In this document: positions 8,492 to 17,425 of the stretch, piece after piece
Numbering within the stretch: the first letter of the stretch is position 1
Layout: every line of letters starts with the position of its first letter
NCBI RefSeq assembly: GCF_003254155.1
Contig: NZ_QKZI01000001.1
Coordinates: 1-64,000, forward strand
Source: Psychrobacillus insolitus
GTDB taxonomy: Bacteria; Bacillota; Bacilli; Bacillales_A; Planococcaceae
Direction: 5' to 3'
DNA length: 64,000 nt
Notes under the pieces: generated by a model
Database searches by the model: none
What the model was told of the DNA's origin: nothing
The model's input: the letters and a program-made list of their open reading frames with translations, nothing else
Program-made: the position numbers and the translations under genes

Positions 8492-9345
8492 GTTTGGTAA
8501 AAGTATTATGGAATGATCGTATTGTAAATGAGGATGAAGTTCGAATTGGTTTTGAAGATAGAGGATACCAATTTGGTGACGGTATTTATGAAGTCATTAA
8601 AATTTACAATGGTAATTTATTCACGGCTACTGAACATATTAATCGTTTATACGCGAGCGCTGATAAAATTCAAATTGTTATCCCTTATACAAAAGATGTA
8701 CTGCACAAAATGCTTTATGATTTAATTGAAACTAATGAAGTAAACGTAGGCCACATCTATTTACAAATTACACGTGGTATTAGTCCAAGACAGCATAATC
8801 TTCCAAATCCTCCAGTAGAGCCTGTGCTAACTGCCTATACGAAAGAAGCTGCACGTCCGCTTGACCAACAAAAAAATGGTGTGAATGCTTGTTTTGACAA
8901 TGATATTAGATGGCTTCGTTGTGATATTAAATCTTTAAATTTACTGGGAAATATTTTATCGAAAGAAAAAGCATCTAGTAATGGTTATTATGAAGCGATT
9001 CTACACAGAGATGAATTAATCACAGAAGGTTCTTCATCTAATGTGTATGGCATTAAAGACGGTGTTTTATATACACATCCAGTAAGCAATTTAATATTAA
9101 ATGGGATCACTCGAAATGTTATTTTATCTTGCTGTGAAGAGATTGGTTTACCTGTTGTAGAAAGTGCTTTTACTACAACACAAGCGCTTGAAATGGATGA
9201 ATTCATCATGTCTTCCACAACAACAGAAGTAATGCCGGTTGTTTCTATAGATGGACAAACAATAGGTAATGGAAAACCTGGACAATGGACTAAAAAAATT
9301 CAACAAGTATTTGAAAGTAAAATCTCTAGTTTAGTTAGCTTATGA
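8488..9345 (+). CDS. dat: D-amino acid aminotransferase
   Basis: A 285-aa fold-type IV PLP enzyme that interconverts D-alanine and D-glutamate, supplying D-amino acids for peptidoglycan. The PLP lysine is K148 in RCDIKSLNLLGN. The N-terminus (LWNDRIV..DEV.I...DRGYQFGDG) and EGSSSNVY are typical of bacillar DAAT rather than of branched-chain aminotransferases. It overlaps pepV upstream (ATGA) and thpR downstream (ATGA), so three genes are coupled. A dipeptidase beside a D-amino acid enzyme suggests peptide and wall amino acid recycling, which is an inference. Confidence 0.93.
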   Translation: MSLVKVLWNDRIVNEDEVRIGFEDRGYQFGDGIYEVIKIYNGNLFTATEHINRLYASADKIQIVIPYTKDVLHKMLYDLIETNEVNVGHIYLQITRGISPRQHNLPNPPVEPVLTAYTKEAARPLDQQKNGVNACFDNDIRWLRCDIKSLNLLGNILSKEKASSNGYYEAILHRDELITEGSSSNVYGIKDGVLYTHPVSNLILNGITRNVILSCCEEIGLPVVESAFTTTQALEMDEFIMSSTTTEVMPVVSIDGQTIGNGKPGQWTKKIQQVFESKISSLVSL

Positions 9346-9887
9346 ATACCCATTACTTCATAGGTATCAAGGTTCCAAAGCCTATAAGTAGGGAAATTAT
9401 TGATGCTAGAGGAAAAACAAATTTACATCAAACACATAAAACATTACCAGTGGTAGATGATTTGCATATTACGTTGTTCTATTTAGGACATGTGGAGAAA
9501 AATCTAATAGACCAAATGTCCCGATCATTTGAAAAAAGTGACTGGGATTCATTTGATCTGTCAACTAATGAGCTGAGTCATTTTGGTAATGATCTAACCC
9601 CTAGAGTAGTTTACGTTTCTTTAGAGGAAAGTGAAAAAATCAAACAGTTACAGAAAAAAATAGTGGAAGTAATATCAAATTATTTGGATGTCAATCAATC
9701 AAAAGAATTTAATGCGCATATAACGATTGCTAAAAAATGGGCTTCTAACTGCCCAATGTCAACTGAAAAGTTTTCTTTGCCAAAGCAGTCTTTTGAAGTA
9801 AATCATTTTTCGGTTTTTCAAATAAATCCAAATAGGACCCCGCGTTATGAAGAAATTAGTTCGATTTCAACTAGGAAGGTAAACTAA
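9342..9887 (+). CDS. thpR: RNA 2',3'-cyclic phosphodiesterase / 2'-5' RNA ligase (YtlP)
   Basis: A 181-aa 2H phosphoesterase. Both HxTx catalytic motifs are present: H42-I-T44-L in DLHITLFYLGH, and H126-I-T128-I in NAHITIA. The family hydrolyses 2',3'-cyclic phosphate ends and can reversibly join 2'-5' ends; the natural substrate in Bacilli is not settled. The start overlaps the dat stop (ATGA), and its last base is the first base of the next gene. It matches B. subtilis YtlP in position. Confidence 0.88.
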   Translation: MNTHYFIGIKVPKPISREIIDARGKTNLHQTHKTLPVVDDLHITLFYLGHVEKNLIDQMSRSFEKSDWDSFDLSTNELSHFGNDLTPRVVYVSLEESEKIKQLQKKIVEVISNYLDVNQSKEFNAHITIAKKWASNCPMSTEKFSLPKQSFEVNHFSVFQINPNRTPRYEEISSISTRKVN

Positions 9888-10870
9888 TGGCCCAACTTAT
9901 AAAAATACAAGATTACATCTCTCGCTATCAATTAGATTTAAAAAGATACCCAACTCAATTCGTTCGATTGAAGAAGCAACAATGGGAACGTATGAAAGAC
10001 GATTGGGAGCGTGGACACTTTGATTCAAATTGGGTGGATGAATTAGAACCGATGGAAGAAACAGTAAAACAATCTTTCTTTTCCAAACTTTTTCATCGAA
10101 GTAAAGTAGACAATAAGTCGAGTGAATTGGAAGGGAATGAAGGGGAGTTGCAAGAGGAAGATGTAATACCAGAAGAATCTTCTACTCTTCATTTTCAACC
10201 AAATCTCGTGTATAATCCAAAATCTATTGAAGAACTTAACAGAATGTATATGGATCAACTATTTCACTTTCAATTAAAGTGGGCAAGCTCCACATTACGA
10301 GAAAAATCCTATGTCGACCCAAAATATATGAGAGATACATTATTACGGATGTTTGCTCAGCGATTACCGGACAATTATTTTGTACTTTACTATCCTATAT
10401 TAAAGTTAATAAAAGCCCCTGTAGAGCTTGATATTATCCTAATCCTACCTACAGAGATTATATGTATCGCTGCATTAGAAGATAAGGACTCAGATGCTTT
10501 TATAGGAAGTAGTGACCGTTTTTGGCTGAAGAAAAGTGGGAAAGAAGAGGTGAAAGTGTTAAGTCCAATGATTGGTCTTAACCGAATGGAATCTATTTTA
10601 TTACAAATTATTAAGAAGGAAGAAATTGACTTACCAATAAGAAAAGTGGTCCTTTCTAGAAATGGTTATATAGATTATCCTGGTTCATCTTTCAATGTAC
10701 AATTCATCGATTCTAGGAAGTTTACTGAGTGGTTTATAGCATTAAAGTCCTCTACCTCTCCAATGAAGCATATGCAATTTAAAGCTGCGCAAGCAATTTT
10801 AAATTTAGTTCAAACAACATCTTATTCTAGAAGTGGATGGGAGATTGAGAGTGAGGAAGTTGACGACTAA
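9887..10870 (+). CDS. Conserved protein with a NERD-like C-terminal part
   Basis: A 327-aa cytosolic protein with no signal peptide. Residues 1-60 are basic and rich in Trp and Arg, 60-115 form an acidic linker, and 115-327 form a compact domain. That domain carries ELDIILI...IICIAALEDKD, reminiscent of the nuclease-related (NERD) pattern D..I......I..E.K. Position after thpR suggests the counterpart of B. subtilis YtlQ. I cannot confirm nuclease activity, and the family assignment is tentative. It starts on the last base of thpR and is translationally coupled to it. Confidence 0.6.
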   Translation: MAQLIKIQDYISRYQLDLKRYPTQFVRLKKQQWERMKDDWERGHFDSNWVDELEPMEETVKQSFFSKLFHRSKVDNKSSELEGNEGELQEEDVIPEESSTLHFQPNLVYNPKSIEELNRMYMDQLFHFQLKWASSTLREKSYVDPKYMRDTLLRMFAQRLPDNYFVLYYPILKLIKAPVELDIILILPTEIICIAALEDKDSDAFIGSSDRFWLKKSGKEEVKVLSPMIGLNRMESILLQIIKKEEIDLPIRKVVLSRNGYIDYPGSSFNVQFIDSRKFTEWFIALKSSTSPMKHMQFKAAQAILNLVQTTSYSRSGWEIESEEVDD

Positions 10871-11149
10871 AGTTATTTTTATTATAAATGAGTATGCTGG
10901 TCATGCAACTGAAATTGCACGAAATGGAAAAAAGGCTTGAATTCATTTGGGATTGATAAACGAACATACATATTTTATGTAATAAAAGAACTGTTAACAT
11001 TTCAAACATTTTCGTTTTCTTTACATAGTGAAGAAGGTACGGTAAAGTATGAAAATGTTTGGTTTTTTGTTGTCTGCAATAAACCTTATTTTGGAGGCGG
11101 CATGGAAATTTCACCAAAAGCAAAACCAAAGAATAAAAGGAGTTCATAA
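10851..11149 (+). pseudogene. Decayed diacylglycerol/lipid kinase (YtlR/DagK-like)
   Basis: Two pieces of a DAGK-family protein remain in different frames. Piece 1 (10851-10940, GTG start overlapping the upstream gene) reads KVIFIINEYAGHA, the family's N-terminal nucleotide-binding strand, and stops at a TGA. Piece 2 (10937-11149) reads FGID..TYIFYVIKELLTF and then CNKPYFGGGMEISPKAKP, the family's core motif, and stops early. The stretch between them, including the GGDGT catalytic motif, is gone, as is the C-terminal lobe. B. subtilis has the intact lipid-kinase gene ytlR near ytlP/ytlQ. The ribosome site of trmB lies at its end. Confidence 0.75.
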
Positions 11150-11151
11150 AT

Positions 11152-11793
11152 ATGAGATTACGACATAAACCGTGGGCAGAAGATTTTATCAATGCACACC
11201 CAGAGATTATCATCCCAAATCCAGAAGAGTTAATAGGGAAATGGGACAAAGAGTTTAAAAATAACAATCCACTGCATATTGAAGTGGGAACAGGGAAAGG
11301 TCAATTTATCACTGGAATGGCCAAGCAAAATCCGGATATCAATTATATTGGAATCGAATTATATGATAGCGTAATCGTATCTGCACTTGAAAATGCGATT
11401 GCTGCACAACCTCTTCAAAACTTACGATTATTAAAAGTAAATGGGGCTTACTTAGCAAAATATTTTCAGAAAAATGATGTGGATCGAGTGTATTTGAACT
11501 TCTCTGATCCATGGCCAAAAATTAGACATGCGAAAAGAAGGCTAACCCATGAAGTATTCTTGGAATTATACGAGTCAGTCTTAGTAGATCATGCGGAAAT
11601 TCATTTTAAAACAGATAATCGTAGTTTATTTGAATATTCTTTAGTGAGCATGTCTAGTTATGGTATGTTAATAAAAGATGTTTCACTCGATCTTCATGTA
11701 AATATGCCAGAAGATAATATAATGACAGAATATGAAGAAAAATTTTCTGCAAAAGGGCAACCGATTTACAGAGTAGAAGCCAAATTCATTTAA
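11152..11793 (+). CDS. trmB: tRNA (guanine-N7)-methyltransferase
   Basis: A 213-aa SAM-dependent methyltransferase that forms m7G46 in the variable loop of tRNA. The SAM site EVGTGKGQF is at about 44-52, the family signature FSDPWPK..HAKRRL at 117-131, and the C-terminal HFKTDNR.LFEYS loop is present. The length is typical. AAAGGAG lies 8 bases before the ATG. The order trmB-ytnP is kept from B. subtilis. Confidence 0.95.
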   Translation: MRLRHKPWAEDFINAHPEIIIPNPEELIGKWDKEFKNNNPLHIEVGTGKGQFITGMAKQNPDINYIGIELYDSVIVSALENAIAAQPLQNLRLLKVNGAYLAKYFQKNDVDRVYLNFSDPWPKIRHAKRRLTHEVFLELYESVLVDHAEIHFKTDNRSLFEYSLVSMSSYGMLIKDVSLDLHVNMPEDNIMTEYEEKFSAKGQPIYRVEAKFI

Positions 11794-11806
11794 GGGGGAT
11801 GCGAGA

Positions 11807-12652
11807 ATGGACAAGTTTCAATTTCATGATATGTCATTTACTTGGTTAAAGGGCGGTATGACTTATATGGACGGGGGTGCCATGTTTGGAGTTGTACCAA
11901 AGCCTTTATGGGAAAAGAAGTATCCGGCAAATGAAAAAAACCAAATTGAATTACCGACAGATCCAATGTTTATTCAGTATAAGGGAAAAAATATACTGAT
12001 GGAGTCTGGTGTAGGTTTTGGTAAAATGACAGAAAAGCAACTTCGAAATTTCGGGATTACTTACCAATCTCAAGTGGAAGATGATTTGACTTCTCACGGA
12101 GTATTAACAGAGGAAATTGATATTGTTATTATGACTCATATGCATTTTGATCACGCTTGTGGGCTGACAAAATGGCAAGGGGAAGAACTAGTTTCAACTT
12201 TCCCGAATGCTACCATTTATGTTTCAGAAGTAGAGTGGAATGAAATGAGAAATCCTAATTTTCGTTCTAGTAATACTTACTGGAAAGAAAATTGGGAGCC
12301 AATTCAATCTCAGGTAGTAACTTTTACGGATACGATCGAAGTGGTGGAAGGTATTGACATGATTCATACAGGTGGTCATAGTGATGGACATAGCATTGTT
12401 TTGTTTAAACAAAATGGCGATACAATCATTCATTTAGCAGATATTATGCCTACACATGCTCATCAGAATCCACTCTGGGTACTAGCTTATGATGATTATC
12501 CAATGACATCTGTTTTTGCAAAAGAAAAATGGTTAAATGAGGGACTACAAAATAATTATTGGTTCAGTTTTTACCATGACGCTTTTTACCGTTTGGTGAA
12601 ATGGTCACAGGATGGCAAAGAAATAGTGGATGCAGTTAAGAGAACTCGGTAG
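11807..12652 (+). CDS. ytnP: Metallo-beta-lactamase fold hydrolase YtnP
   Basis: A 281-aa metallo-beta-lactamase-fold enzyme with the dinuclear zinc motif H111-M-H113-F-D115-H116 and later zinc ligands in TGGHSDGH and [11 protein letters not shown]. subtilis YtnP is a lactonase-homologous protein reported to interfere with streptomycete signalling; the physiological substrate here is unknown. It sits 13 bp after trmB behind AGGGGGATG. No signal peptide is seen, so it should act in the cytosol. Confidence 0.88.
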   Translation: MDKFQFHDMSFTWLKGGMTYMDGGAMFGVVPKPLWEKKYPANEKNQIELPTDPMFIQYKGKNILMESGVGFGKMTEKQLRNFGITYQSQVEDDLTSHGVLTEEIDIVIMTHMHFDHACGLTKWQGEELVSTFPNATIYVSEVEWNEMRNPNFRSSNTYWKENWEPIQSQVVTFTDTIEVVEGIDMIHTGGHSDGHSIVLFKQNGDTIIHLADIMPTHAHQNPLWVLAYDDYPMTSVFAKEKWLNEGLQNNYWFSFYHDAFYRLVKWSQDGKEIVDAVKRTR

Positions 12653-12675
12653 TTAGTAACTACATATAACAAAGT

Positions 12676-12741
12676 CACTTTTACTTAAAAGAAAACAATG
12701 GCCGAGAAAGTAAAGCAATCACTTTCTCGGCCATTGTTTTT
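12676..12741. terminator. Bidirectional hairpin terminator, dispersed family copy 1
   Basis: A perfect 20-bp stem (12692-12711 with 12721-12740), AAAACAATGGCCGAGAAAGT, ends in T/A runs on both sides between convergent ytnP and ytzB. The leading CACTTTTACTTAAAAG and the stem layout recur at 36601-36669, where the stem sequence differs but still pairs. Confidence 0.75.
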
Positions 12742-12751
12742 TAAATCTAAC

Positions 12752-12791
12752 TACAGCGCCTGTCGGGGCAGTAATAGGCGCTTACGCTTTT
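12752..12791 (-). repeat. Short dispersed repeat AAAGCGTAAGC
   Basis: Read on the minus strand, this stretch begins AAAAGCGTAAGCGCCTAT..CTGC and continues CCCGACAGGCGCTG, giving a small inverted repeat (AGCGCC/GGCGCT). The first 24 bases nearly match 47659-47682. Confidence 0.45.
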
Positions 12792-12797
12792 ATTAGT

Positions 12798-13112
12798 CTA
12801 CAGTTTAACTAATTCGACAACTGTGCCTGTTTTTGAATCTGCTGCAAATTCAAATTGTTCAAATTGACCATTTTTTATACGAGAGATTCCACCCTTATAC
12901 ACTTTCATATGAATGGCTTCTTTTTCAAAAGGTTCTGGTGTCATGTATATCCAAGACCCATCAATAGGACCTTCCTCTTTAAAGGAATTTTTTATGTCCT
13001 TCAGTACAAGTTCTGCTGACCGACTAATGTCCATTTTACCTGTTACTTGACTGGCAAATACACCTATCACGATTCCTGTTCCAAGTCCTAACATGTAATC
13101 ACGAATTTTCAA
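12798..13112 (-). CDS. ytzB: Small membrane-anchored PepSY-like protein (YtzB)
   Basis: A 104-aa protein with one hydrophobic N-terminal segment (about 6-24, GLGTGIVIGVFASQV) and a small exposed domain resembling PepSY. It matches B. subtilis YtzB in length and position. I start it at the TTG (13112), 7 bases after GGGAGGG; the upstream ATG at 13151 has no ribosome site. Its function is unknown. Confidence 0.75.
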   Translation of the reverse strand: MKIRDYMLGLGTGIVIGVFASQVTGKMDISRSAELVLKDIKNSFKEEGPIDGSWIYMTPEPFEKEAIHMKVYKGGISRIKNGQFEQFEFAADSKTGTVVELVKL

Positions 13113-13285
13113 TAGTAACCCTCCCGATTTCTTTGTACTTAAGTTTACCATAGATTTAAATTGGAAGAAATATTTTGAGTTATGTCATTTCAAAGTAGTA
13201 AACAATACAATCTTTTATTACAATAGAACTGGAAGCAATATTAAGGTGTATCATAATTTCAATATAGCTGTAGGAGGCTTTTCGA

Positions 13286-14359
13286 ATGAATGAAGAAACA
13301 CGTTCGTTATTTAAAACATTAACAGAACTGCCAGGAGCACCTGGTAATGAGCATGCTGTAAGAGCGTATATGCGTAGTGAGCTATCCAAATATTCCGATG
13401 AAATTGTGCAAGATAATTTAGGAGGAATATTTGGCGTGAAAAAAGGGGACGAAAACGGACCGAGAATTTTAGTAGCAGGGCATATGGATGAAGTTGGATT
13501 CATGGTTTCTGGGGTTACTGATAATGGCATGATTCGTTTCCAAACGTTAGGTGGATGGTGGAGCCAAGTATTACTTGCCCAACGCATTGAGATTATAACA
13601 AAAGAAAGAACAATTCCTGGAGTAATAGGATCTATTCCGCCACATTTATTGAGTGACGAAATGCGTAATAAACCAATGGATGTTAAGAATATGCTAATTG
13701 ATGTAGGTGCAGACGATAAAGAAGATGTACTGCGCATGGGTATTAAACCTGGTGATCAAATTGTTCCAGTTTGTCCATTTACACCGATGGCAAATGATAA
13801 AAAGATTATGGCTAAAGCCTGGGATAATCGTTATGGTTGTGGACTTGCGATCGAATTAATGAAAGAAGTTCAACATGAAAAATTACCAAATATGTTGTTC
13901 TCAGGTGCAAATGTAATGGAAGAAGTTGGCCTTCGCGGAGCTCAAGCATCAGCGAATATGATCAAGCCAGATCTGTTTTTCGCATTAGATGCTAGTCCTG
14001 CTAATGATGCATCTGGCAATAAAAATGAGTTTGGTCAATTAGGAAAAGGTACATTATTGCGTATTTTTGACCGCACAATGGTAACACACCGCGGGATGAG
14101 AGAATTCTTATTGGATACAGCGGCAACGCATAATATTCCATATCAATATTTCATTTCACAAGGTGGAACAGATGCAGGGCGTGTGCATACATCAAATGAA
14201 GGTATTCCAAGTGCGGTAATTGGGATCTGTTCTCGATATATCCATACATCTGCTTCGATTATTCATACGGATGATTATGCAGCGGCAAAAGAAATGATTG
14301 TTCAGTTGGTAAAAGCATGTGACCGAACAACGTTAGAGACAATAAAAGCGAATGTATAA
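13286..14359 (+). CDS. ytoP: M42-family aminopeptidase (YtoP)
   Basis: A 357-aa M42 (glutamyl aminopeptidase/deblocking) family metallopeptidase, cytosolic. Metal ligands: H66 and D68 in AGHMDEVGF, the aspartate in AWDNRYGCG, the Glu pair in VMEEVGLRG, the aspartate in ALDASP, and the C-terminal His in GICSRYIHT. Such enzymes form large dodecamers that trim short peptides. The ATG is preceded by GTAGGAGG. The opening [11 protein letters not shown] is the family's standard N-terminus. Confidence 0.92.
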   Translation: MNEETRSLFKTLTELPGAPGNEHAVRAYMRSELSKYSDEIVQDNLGGIFGVKKGDENGPRILVAGHMDEVGFMVSGVTDNGMIRFQTLGGWWSQVLLAQRIEIITKERTIPGVIGSIPPHLLSDEMRNKPMDVKNMLIDVGADDKEDVLRMGIKPGDQIVPVCPFTPMANDKKIMAKAWDNRYGCGLAIELMKEVQHEKLPNMLFSGANVMEEVGLRGAQASANMIKPDLFFALDASPANDASGNKNEFGQLGKGTLLRIFDRTMVTHRGMREFLLDTAATHNIPYQYFISQGGTDAGRVHTSNEGIPSAVIGICSRYIHTSASIIHTDDYAAAKEMIVQLVKACDRTTLETIKANV

Positions 14360-14363
14360 GATA

Positions 14364-14391
14364 AAAGATGCCTTTAATGGCATCTTTTTTT
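14364..14391 (+). terminator. Terminator after the M42 peptidase
   Basis: An 8-bp stem AAGATGCC/GGCATCTT (14365-14372 with 14379-14386) is followed by TTTTTT. Confidence 0.75.
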
Positions 14392-14410
14392 AAAACGGAG
14401 GACGTAATTT

Positions 14411-14932
14411 TTGAAAATATTAATAGGAACGAACAATATAGCTAAAATAAAAGCAGTAAAAGCTGTTTCAAGTATGTATTATCCAGAAGCTCAATTTGAA
14501 AATAGAGAAGTGGCATCTCTCGTTTCAGACCAACCAATGAGTGACAAAGAAACAAGAAAAGGCGCGATAAATCGTGCCATGAGTTTAATGGAACATAACG
14601 AAGCAACTTTTGGCATTGGGTTAGAAGGCGGAGTTAATGAAATAGAAGGGGTAATGTATATTTGTAACTGGGGGGCACTTGTTGCAAATGATGGAAAGTT
14701 ATTTACTGCAACGGGAGCGGGTATACCATTACCAGAAGAAATTGCAGTTCAGCTTCGGTCAGGTGCGGAGCTCGGTCCGGTAATGGATGTCTTTACTAAT
14801 AAGAGTGGTATTCGACATGAGGAAGGAGCAATTGGCGTCTTTACTAATAATTTAGTTACTAGAAGTGTAATGTTTGAGCATATTATGCTTTTATTGATCG
14901 GTCAATATGAATTATCTAAAAAGCTCTTGTAG
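14411..14932 (+). CDS. DUF84 (YjjX-type) inosine/xanthosine triphosphatase-like protein
   Basis: A 173-aa protein of the DUF84/YjjX family, whose E. coli member hydrolyses ITP and XTP, cleaning oxidised or deaminated nucleotides from the pool. Family features are the opening KILIGTNNIAKIKAV, the central GIGLEGGV, and the VMDVFTNK segment. The start is TTG, 8 bases after GGAGG; no ATG is available nearby. Whether it degrades ITP, XTP or another nucleotide cannot be told from sequence. Confidence 0.8.
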   Translation: MKILIGTNNIAKIKAVKAVSSMYYPEAQFENREVASLVSDQPMSDKETRKGAINRAMSLMEHNEATFGIGLEGGVNEIEGVMYICNWGALVANDGKLFTATGAGIPLPEEIAVQLRSGAELGPVMDVFTNKSGIRHEEGAIGVFTNNLVTRSVMFEHIMLLLIGQYELSKKLL

Positions 14933-14996
14933 TTGCATGTAAGGTGAATCATCGTTAAAATATATAGCAGTTATGCTTTGAATGGGGGAAATAGAA

Positions 14997-15506
14997 ATGC
15001 CTCTAAAATGGATGCGTTTATTACTTGCGTCACTAGTTGTCATTTTATTGGTAGGCTGTTCTTCAAAAGAAGACCGGATAGCAGAGGGCCTTGAGAATGC
15101 GAAAGTCATTTTCCAAGATGATGCCCAAATGCCAAATGATAAAGTGAATGATACAAAAATCTTTTTGCCAAGTGGTTTTTCTATAGAGGATGCAGATGAG
15201 TCTAATATCCTTCTTACAAAAGGAAAAGATTCCTATGTATTATTTATCAATCCAAATGAGTTGCCAACAAGTCAACTATATTATGAATTAATGTTGGCAG
15301 ATCCAAATTTAAAAATAGTGGAAAAGAGCACATTTGAGCAAAATGAAAGATTTGGATTTGCTGCAGTAATTGAAAATAGTGAAGAAAAATATGAACTTAT
15401 AACAAGTATCGGTGGAATGAAACTTACGACTATTTCGAAGGAAAGTGACATTGCTTCGAACATGGAAAAAATGATGATGATTGTAAGGTCAATTCCGATT
15501 GACTGA
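14997..15506 (+). CDS. Putative lipoprotein
   Basis: A 169-aa protein with a lipoprotein signal peptide: basic start MPLKWMR, hydrophobic LLLASLVVILL, lipobox LVGC followed by SSKED. It should be anchored to the outer face of the membrane by the cysteine. The mature part has no motif I recognise. The ATG at 14997 sits 6 bases after GGGGGAA; the ATG at 14982 overlaps that ribosome site. The gene ends 13 bp before ytpP and may be cotranscribed with it. Confidence 0.78.
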   Translation: MPLKWMRLLLASLVVILLVGCSSKEDRIAEGLENAKVIFQDDAQMPNDKVNDTKIFLPSGFSIEDADESNILLTKGKDSYVLFINPNELPTSQLYYELMLADPNLKIVEKSTFEQNERFGFAAVIENSEEKYELITSIGGMKLTTISKESDIASNMEKMMMIVRSIPID

Positions 15507-15519
15507 GGGAGGAATATGG

Positions 15520-15831
15520 ATGGAAAATTTAACTTCCATTGAAGAGTTTGAACAACTTAAACAAGAGGTGAAAATAGTATTTAAATTTACTGCTAGTTGG
15601 TGTCCAGATTGCCATTTTATTGATCCATTTATGGAAGAAGTAGAAGAAAAGTTCTCTGAGTTCCAATTTGTTTCTGTTGATCGTGATCAATTTATTGAAC
15701 TTTGTGGTCAATTAGATATTTTTGGGATTCCAAGTTTTATTGTCTTTGAAAACGGAGAAGAAAAAGGACGTTTTGTTAGTAAAGATCGTAAAACAAAAGA
15801 TGAAATCGAATCATTTCTCCAAACTTTTTAA
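15520..15831 (+). CDS. ytpP: Thioredoxin-like protein YtpP
   Basis: A 103-aa thioredoxin-fold protein with active site W-C28-P-D-C31 and the cis-proline motif GIPSF. The CPDC dipeptide differs from the CGPC of true thioredoxin, so its redox potential and partners may differ. It matches B. subtilis YtpP. I use the ATG at 15520, which follows GGGAGG at normal spacing; the upstream TTG (15499) lies before that ribosome site. Confidence 0.88.
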   Translation: MENLTSIEEFEQLKQEVKIVFKFTASWCPDCHFIDPFMEEVEEKFSEFQFVSVDRDQFIELCGQLDIFGIPSFIVFENGEEKGRFVSKDRKTKDEIESFLQTF

Positions 15832-15837
15832 AAAAGT

Positions 15838-15868
15838 TAACGGTTCACACATTGTGAACCGTTTCGTT
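15838..15868 (+). terminator. Hairpin after ytpP
   Basis: AACGGTTCACA/TGTGAACCGTT is followed by TCGTTTTG. The stem is strong but the U tract is broken, so ytpQ may be partly read through. Confidence 0.55.
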
Positions 15869-15893
15869 TTGTGTATGGAAAGGAAGTCATTAA

Positions 15894-16709
15894 ATGAAAC
15901 CCCAAGAGTTAATTCAGCTATTAAAAACGAAATTATTAGAAGATACATTCACATATGATTTTAATAGAGAAAAAAATTCGCTACGTTTAACACATAAAAT
16001 TGTTGGTAAAGGAATTGATATTTCTCTACCTCCTATATTAGCAAAGTATGAAACGAAAAAAGAACAGGCGATAGAAGAAGTTGTTTATACAATACAACAT
16101 ACATTTAGTGCGATGGAAAAAGAATTTGCTGGAGAAATCGATCCTAGTTCTTCTGTATATCCAATCATTCGCTCGACATCGTTTCCTATGCAATCAAAAG
16201 AAGGAAATAAATTTATTATCAAAGATCATACTGCCGAGACCCGAATATACTATGCATTAGATTTAGGTACCACGTATAGATTATTAGATGATAAAATGCT
16301 TGCTGGATGGAATATTAGAGAAACAGAAATACGAGAAAGAGCTCTTTTTCAAGTTAGAAATCTTGTAAATAACTATAAAAAAGATGAAGTAGCTGGAAAT
16401 ATTTTTTATTTCTTAAATAATAATGATGGTTATGATGCTAGTCGTATATTAAATGAATCTTTCTTAAAAGACATGAAAAGGAAAATTACTGGAGATATGA
16501 CTATTTCTGTACCCCATCAAGATGTTATGATAATTGGTGATATAAGAAATGAAGTAGGGTATGATGTTTTAGCGCAGATGACGATGCATTTCTTTAGTAT
16601 CGGAACTGTACCAATCACGTCTCTATCTTTTATCTATGAAAATGGAGAATTAGAACCAATCTTTATAATGGCGAAGAATCGAATAGTGAAGGAGAACGAA
16701 GAAAAATGA
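15894..16709 (+). CDS. ytpQ: DUF1444 family protein YtpQ
   Basis: A 271-aa cytosolic protein of the DUF1444 family (B. subtilis YtpQ), of unknown function. It has no signal peptide or membrane segment. Conserved stretches seen here include PIIRSTSFP in the middle and a C-terminal ITSLSFIYENGELEP. The ATG is preceded by AAAGGAAG. The stop overlaps the ytpR start by 4 bp, and the ytpQ-ytpR pair is kept in B. subtilis. Confidence 0.85.
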   Translation: MKPQELIQLLKTKLLEDTFTYDFNREKNSLRLTHKIVGKGIDISLPPILAKYETKKEQAIEEVVYTIQHTFSAMEKEFAGEIDPSSSVYPIIRSTSFPMQSKEGNKFIIKDHTAETRIYYALDLGTTYRLLDDKMLAGWNIRETEIRERALFQVRNLVNNYKKDEVAGNIFYFLNNNDGYDASRILNESFLKDMKRKITGDMTISVPHQDVMIIGDIRNEVGYDVLAQMTMHFFSIGTVPITSLSFIYENGELEPIFIMAKNRIVKENEEK

Positions 16710-17311
16710 ATATTTTTTACAATCGTGCAGGAGTTGGAGATGTATTACTAATTCAATTAACATCAGAGAAATTGGATAAAGTAATAACTGAGACAAAAGG
16801 TGATGTGACGCTAGTTATAGATGAACAAACTGATGAAGTTTGTGCGATTAACATCTTTACTGCTAGTAAGTATGTTTCTATTGAAGAAAGTGGATTTGTT
16901 ACTTTAACGGAAGAACTAGTTGCTAAAGTACAAGCGGCACTTGTAACTAATGGAGTTGAATATGCTTTAAAAGTAGATTTATCTCCAAAATTCGTTATTG
17001 GGTATATTGATTCATTAGAACAACATCCTAATGCAGATAAATTAAAAGTGTGTCAGGTAAATACTGGGGAGCACTCACTACAAATTGTTTGTGGAGCACC
17101 CAATGTGGAAGCCGGGCAAAAAGTAGTTATAGCAAAAGTTGGAGCTGTAATGCCATCTGGTATGGTTATTAAAGATGCAGAACTTCGTGGAATTGCATCA
17201 AGTGGAATGATTTGTTCAGCTAGAGAATTAGCTATACCGGATGCTCCAGATGTAAAAGGAATTCTAGTTTTAGATGATTCTGAAGTAGTAGGAAATCCTT
17301 ATTTTAACTAA
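16706..17311 (+). CDS. ytpR: tRNA-binding domain protein YtpR
   Basis: A 201-aa protein. Residues 1-90 form a small N-terminal domain; about 95-195 is an OB-fold tRNA-binding (EMAP/PheT-N) domain, with HPNADKLKVCQV, QIVCGAPNV, and the GMICSARELAIP stretch typical of the beta subunit of phenylalanyl-tRNA synthetase. It matches stand-alone YtpR of Firmicutes. The RNA partner is unknown. It is translationally coupled to ytpQ. Confidence 0.9.
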   Translation: MNIFYNRAGVGDVLLIQLTSEKLDKVITETKGDVTLVIDEQTDEVCAINIFTASKYVSIEESGFVTLTEELVAKVQAALVTNGVEYALKVDLSPKFVIGYIDSLEQHPNADKLKVCQVNTGEHSLQIVCGAPNVEAGQKVVIAKVGAVMPSGMVIKDAELRGIASSGMICSARELAIPDAPDVKGILVLDDSEVVGNPYFN

Positions 17312-17314
17312 AAA

Positions 17315-17347
17315 ACGAAGCATACCTAAATGGTGTGCTTTTTTTTA
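17315..17347 (+). terminator. Terminator after ytpR
   Basis: AAGCATACC/GGTGTGCTT (with a G-U pair) is followed by eight T. Confidence 0.75.
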
Positions 17348-17425
17348 TTGTATTCTATTATATAATAGGTAAAGTTACCTTTTTATTGGTAAAATAGAAG
17401 TTATCTATTAGAGAGAGTGATTAAA

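Noticed and set aside
10827-11267. Minus-strand frame of 146 aa across the lipid-kinase remnant
   Set aside because: Antisense to the pseudogene and the trmB start; no recognisable protein features or ribosome site.
13180-13737. Minus-strand frame of 185 aa opposite the M42 peptidase
   Set aside because: A shadow of a clear gene on the other strand, Ser/Ile-rich with no motif.
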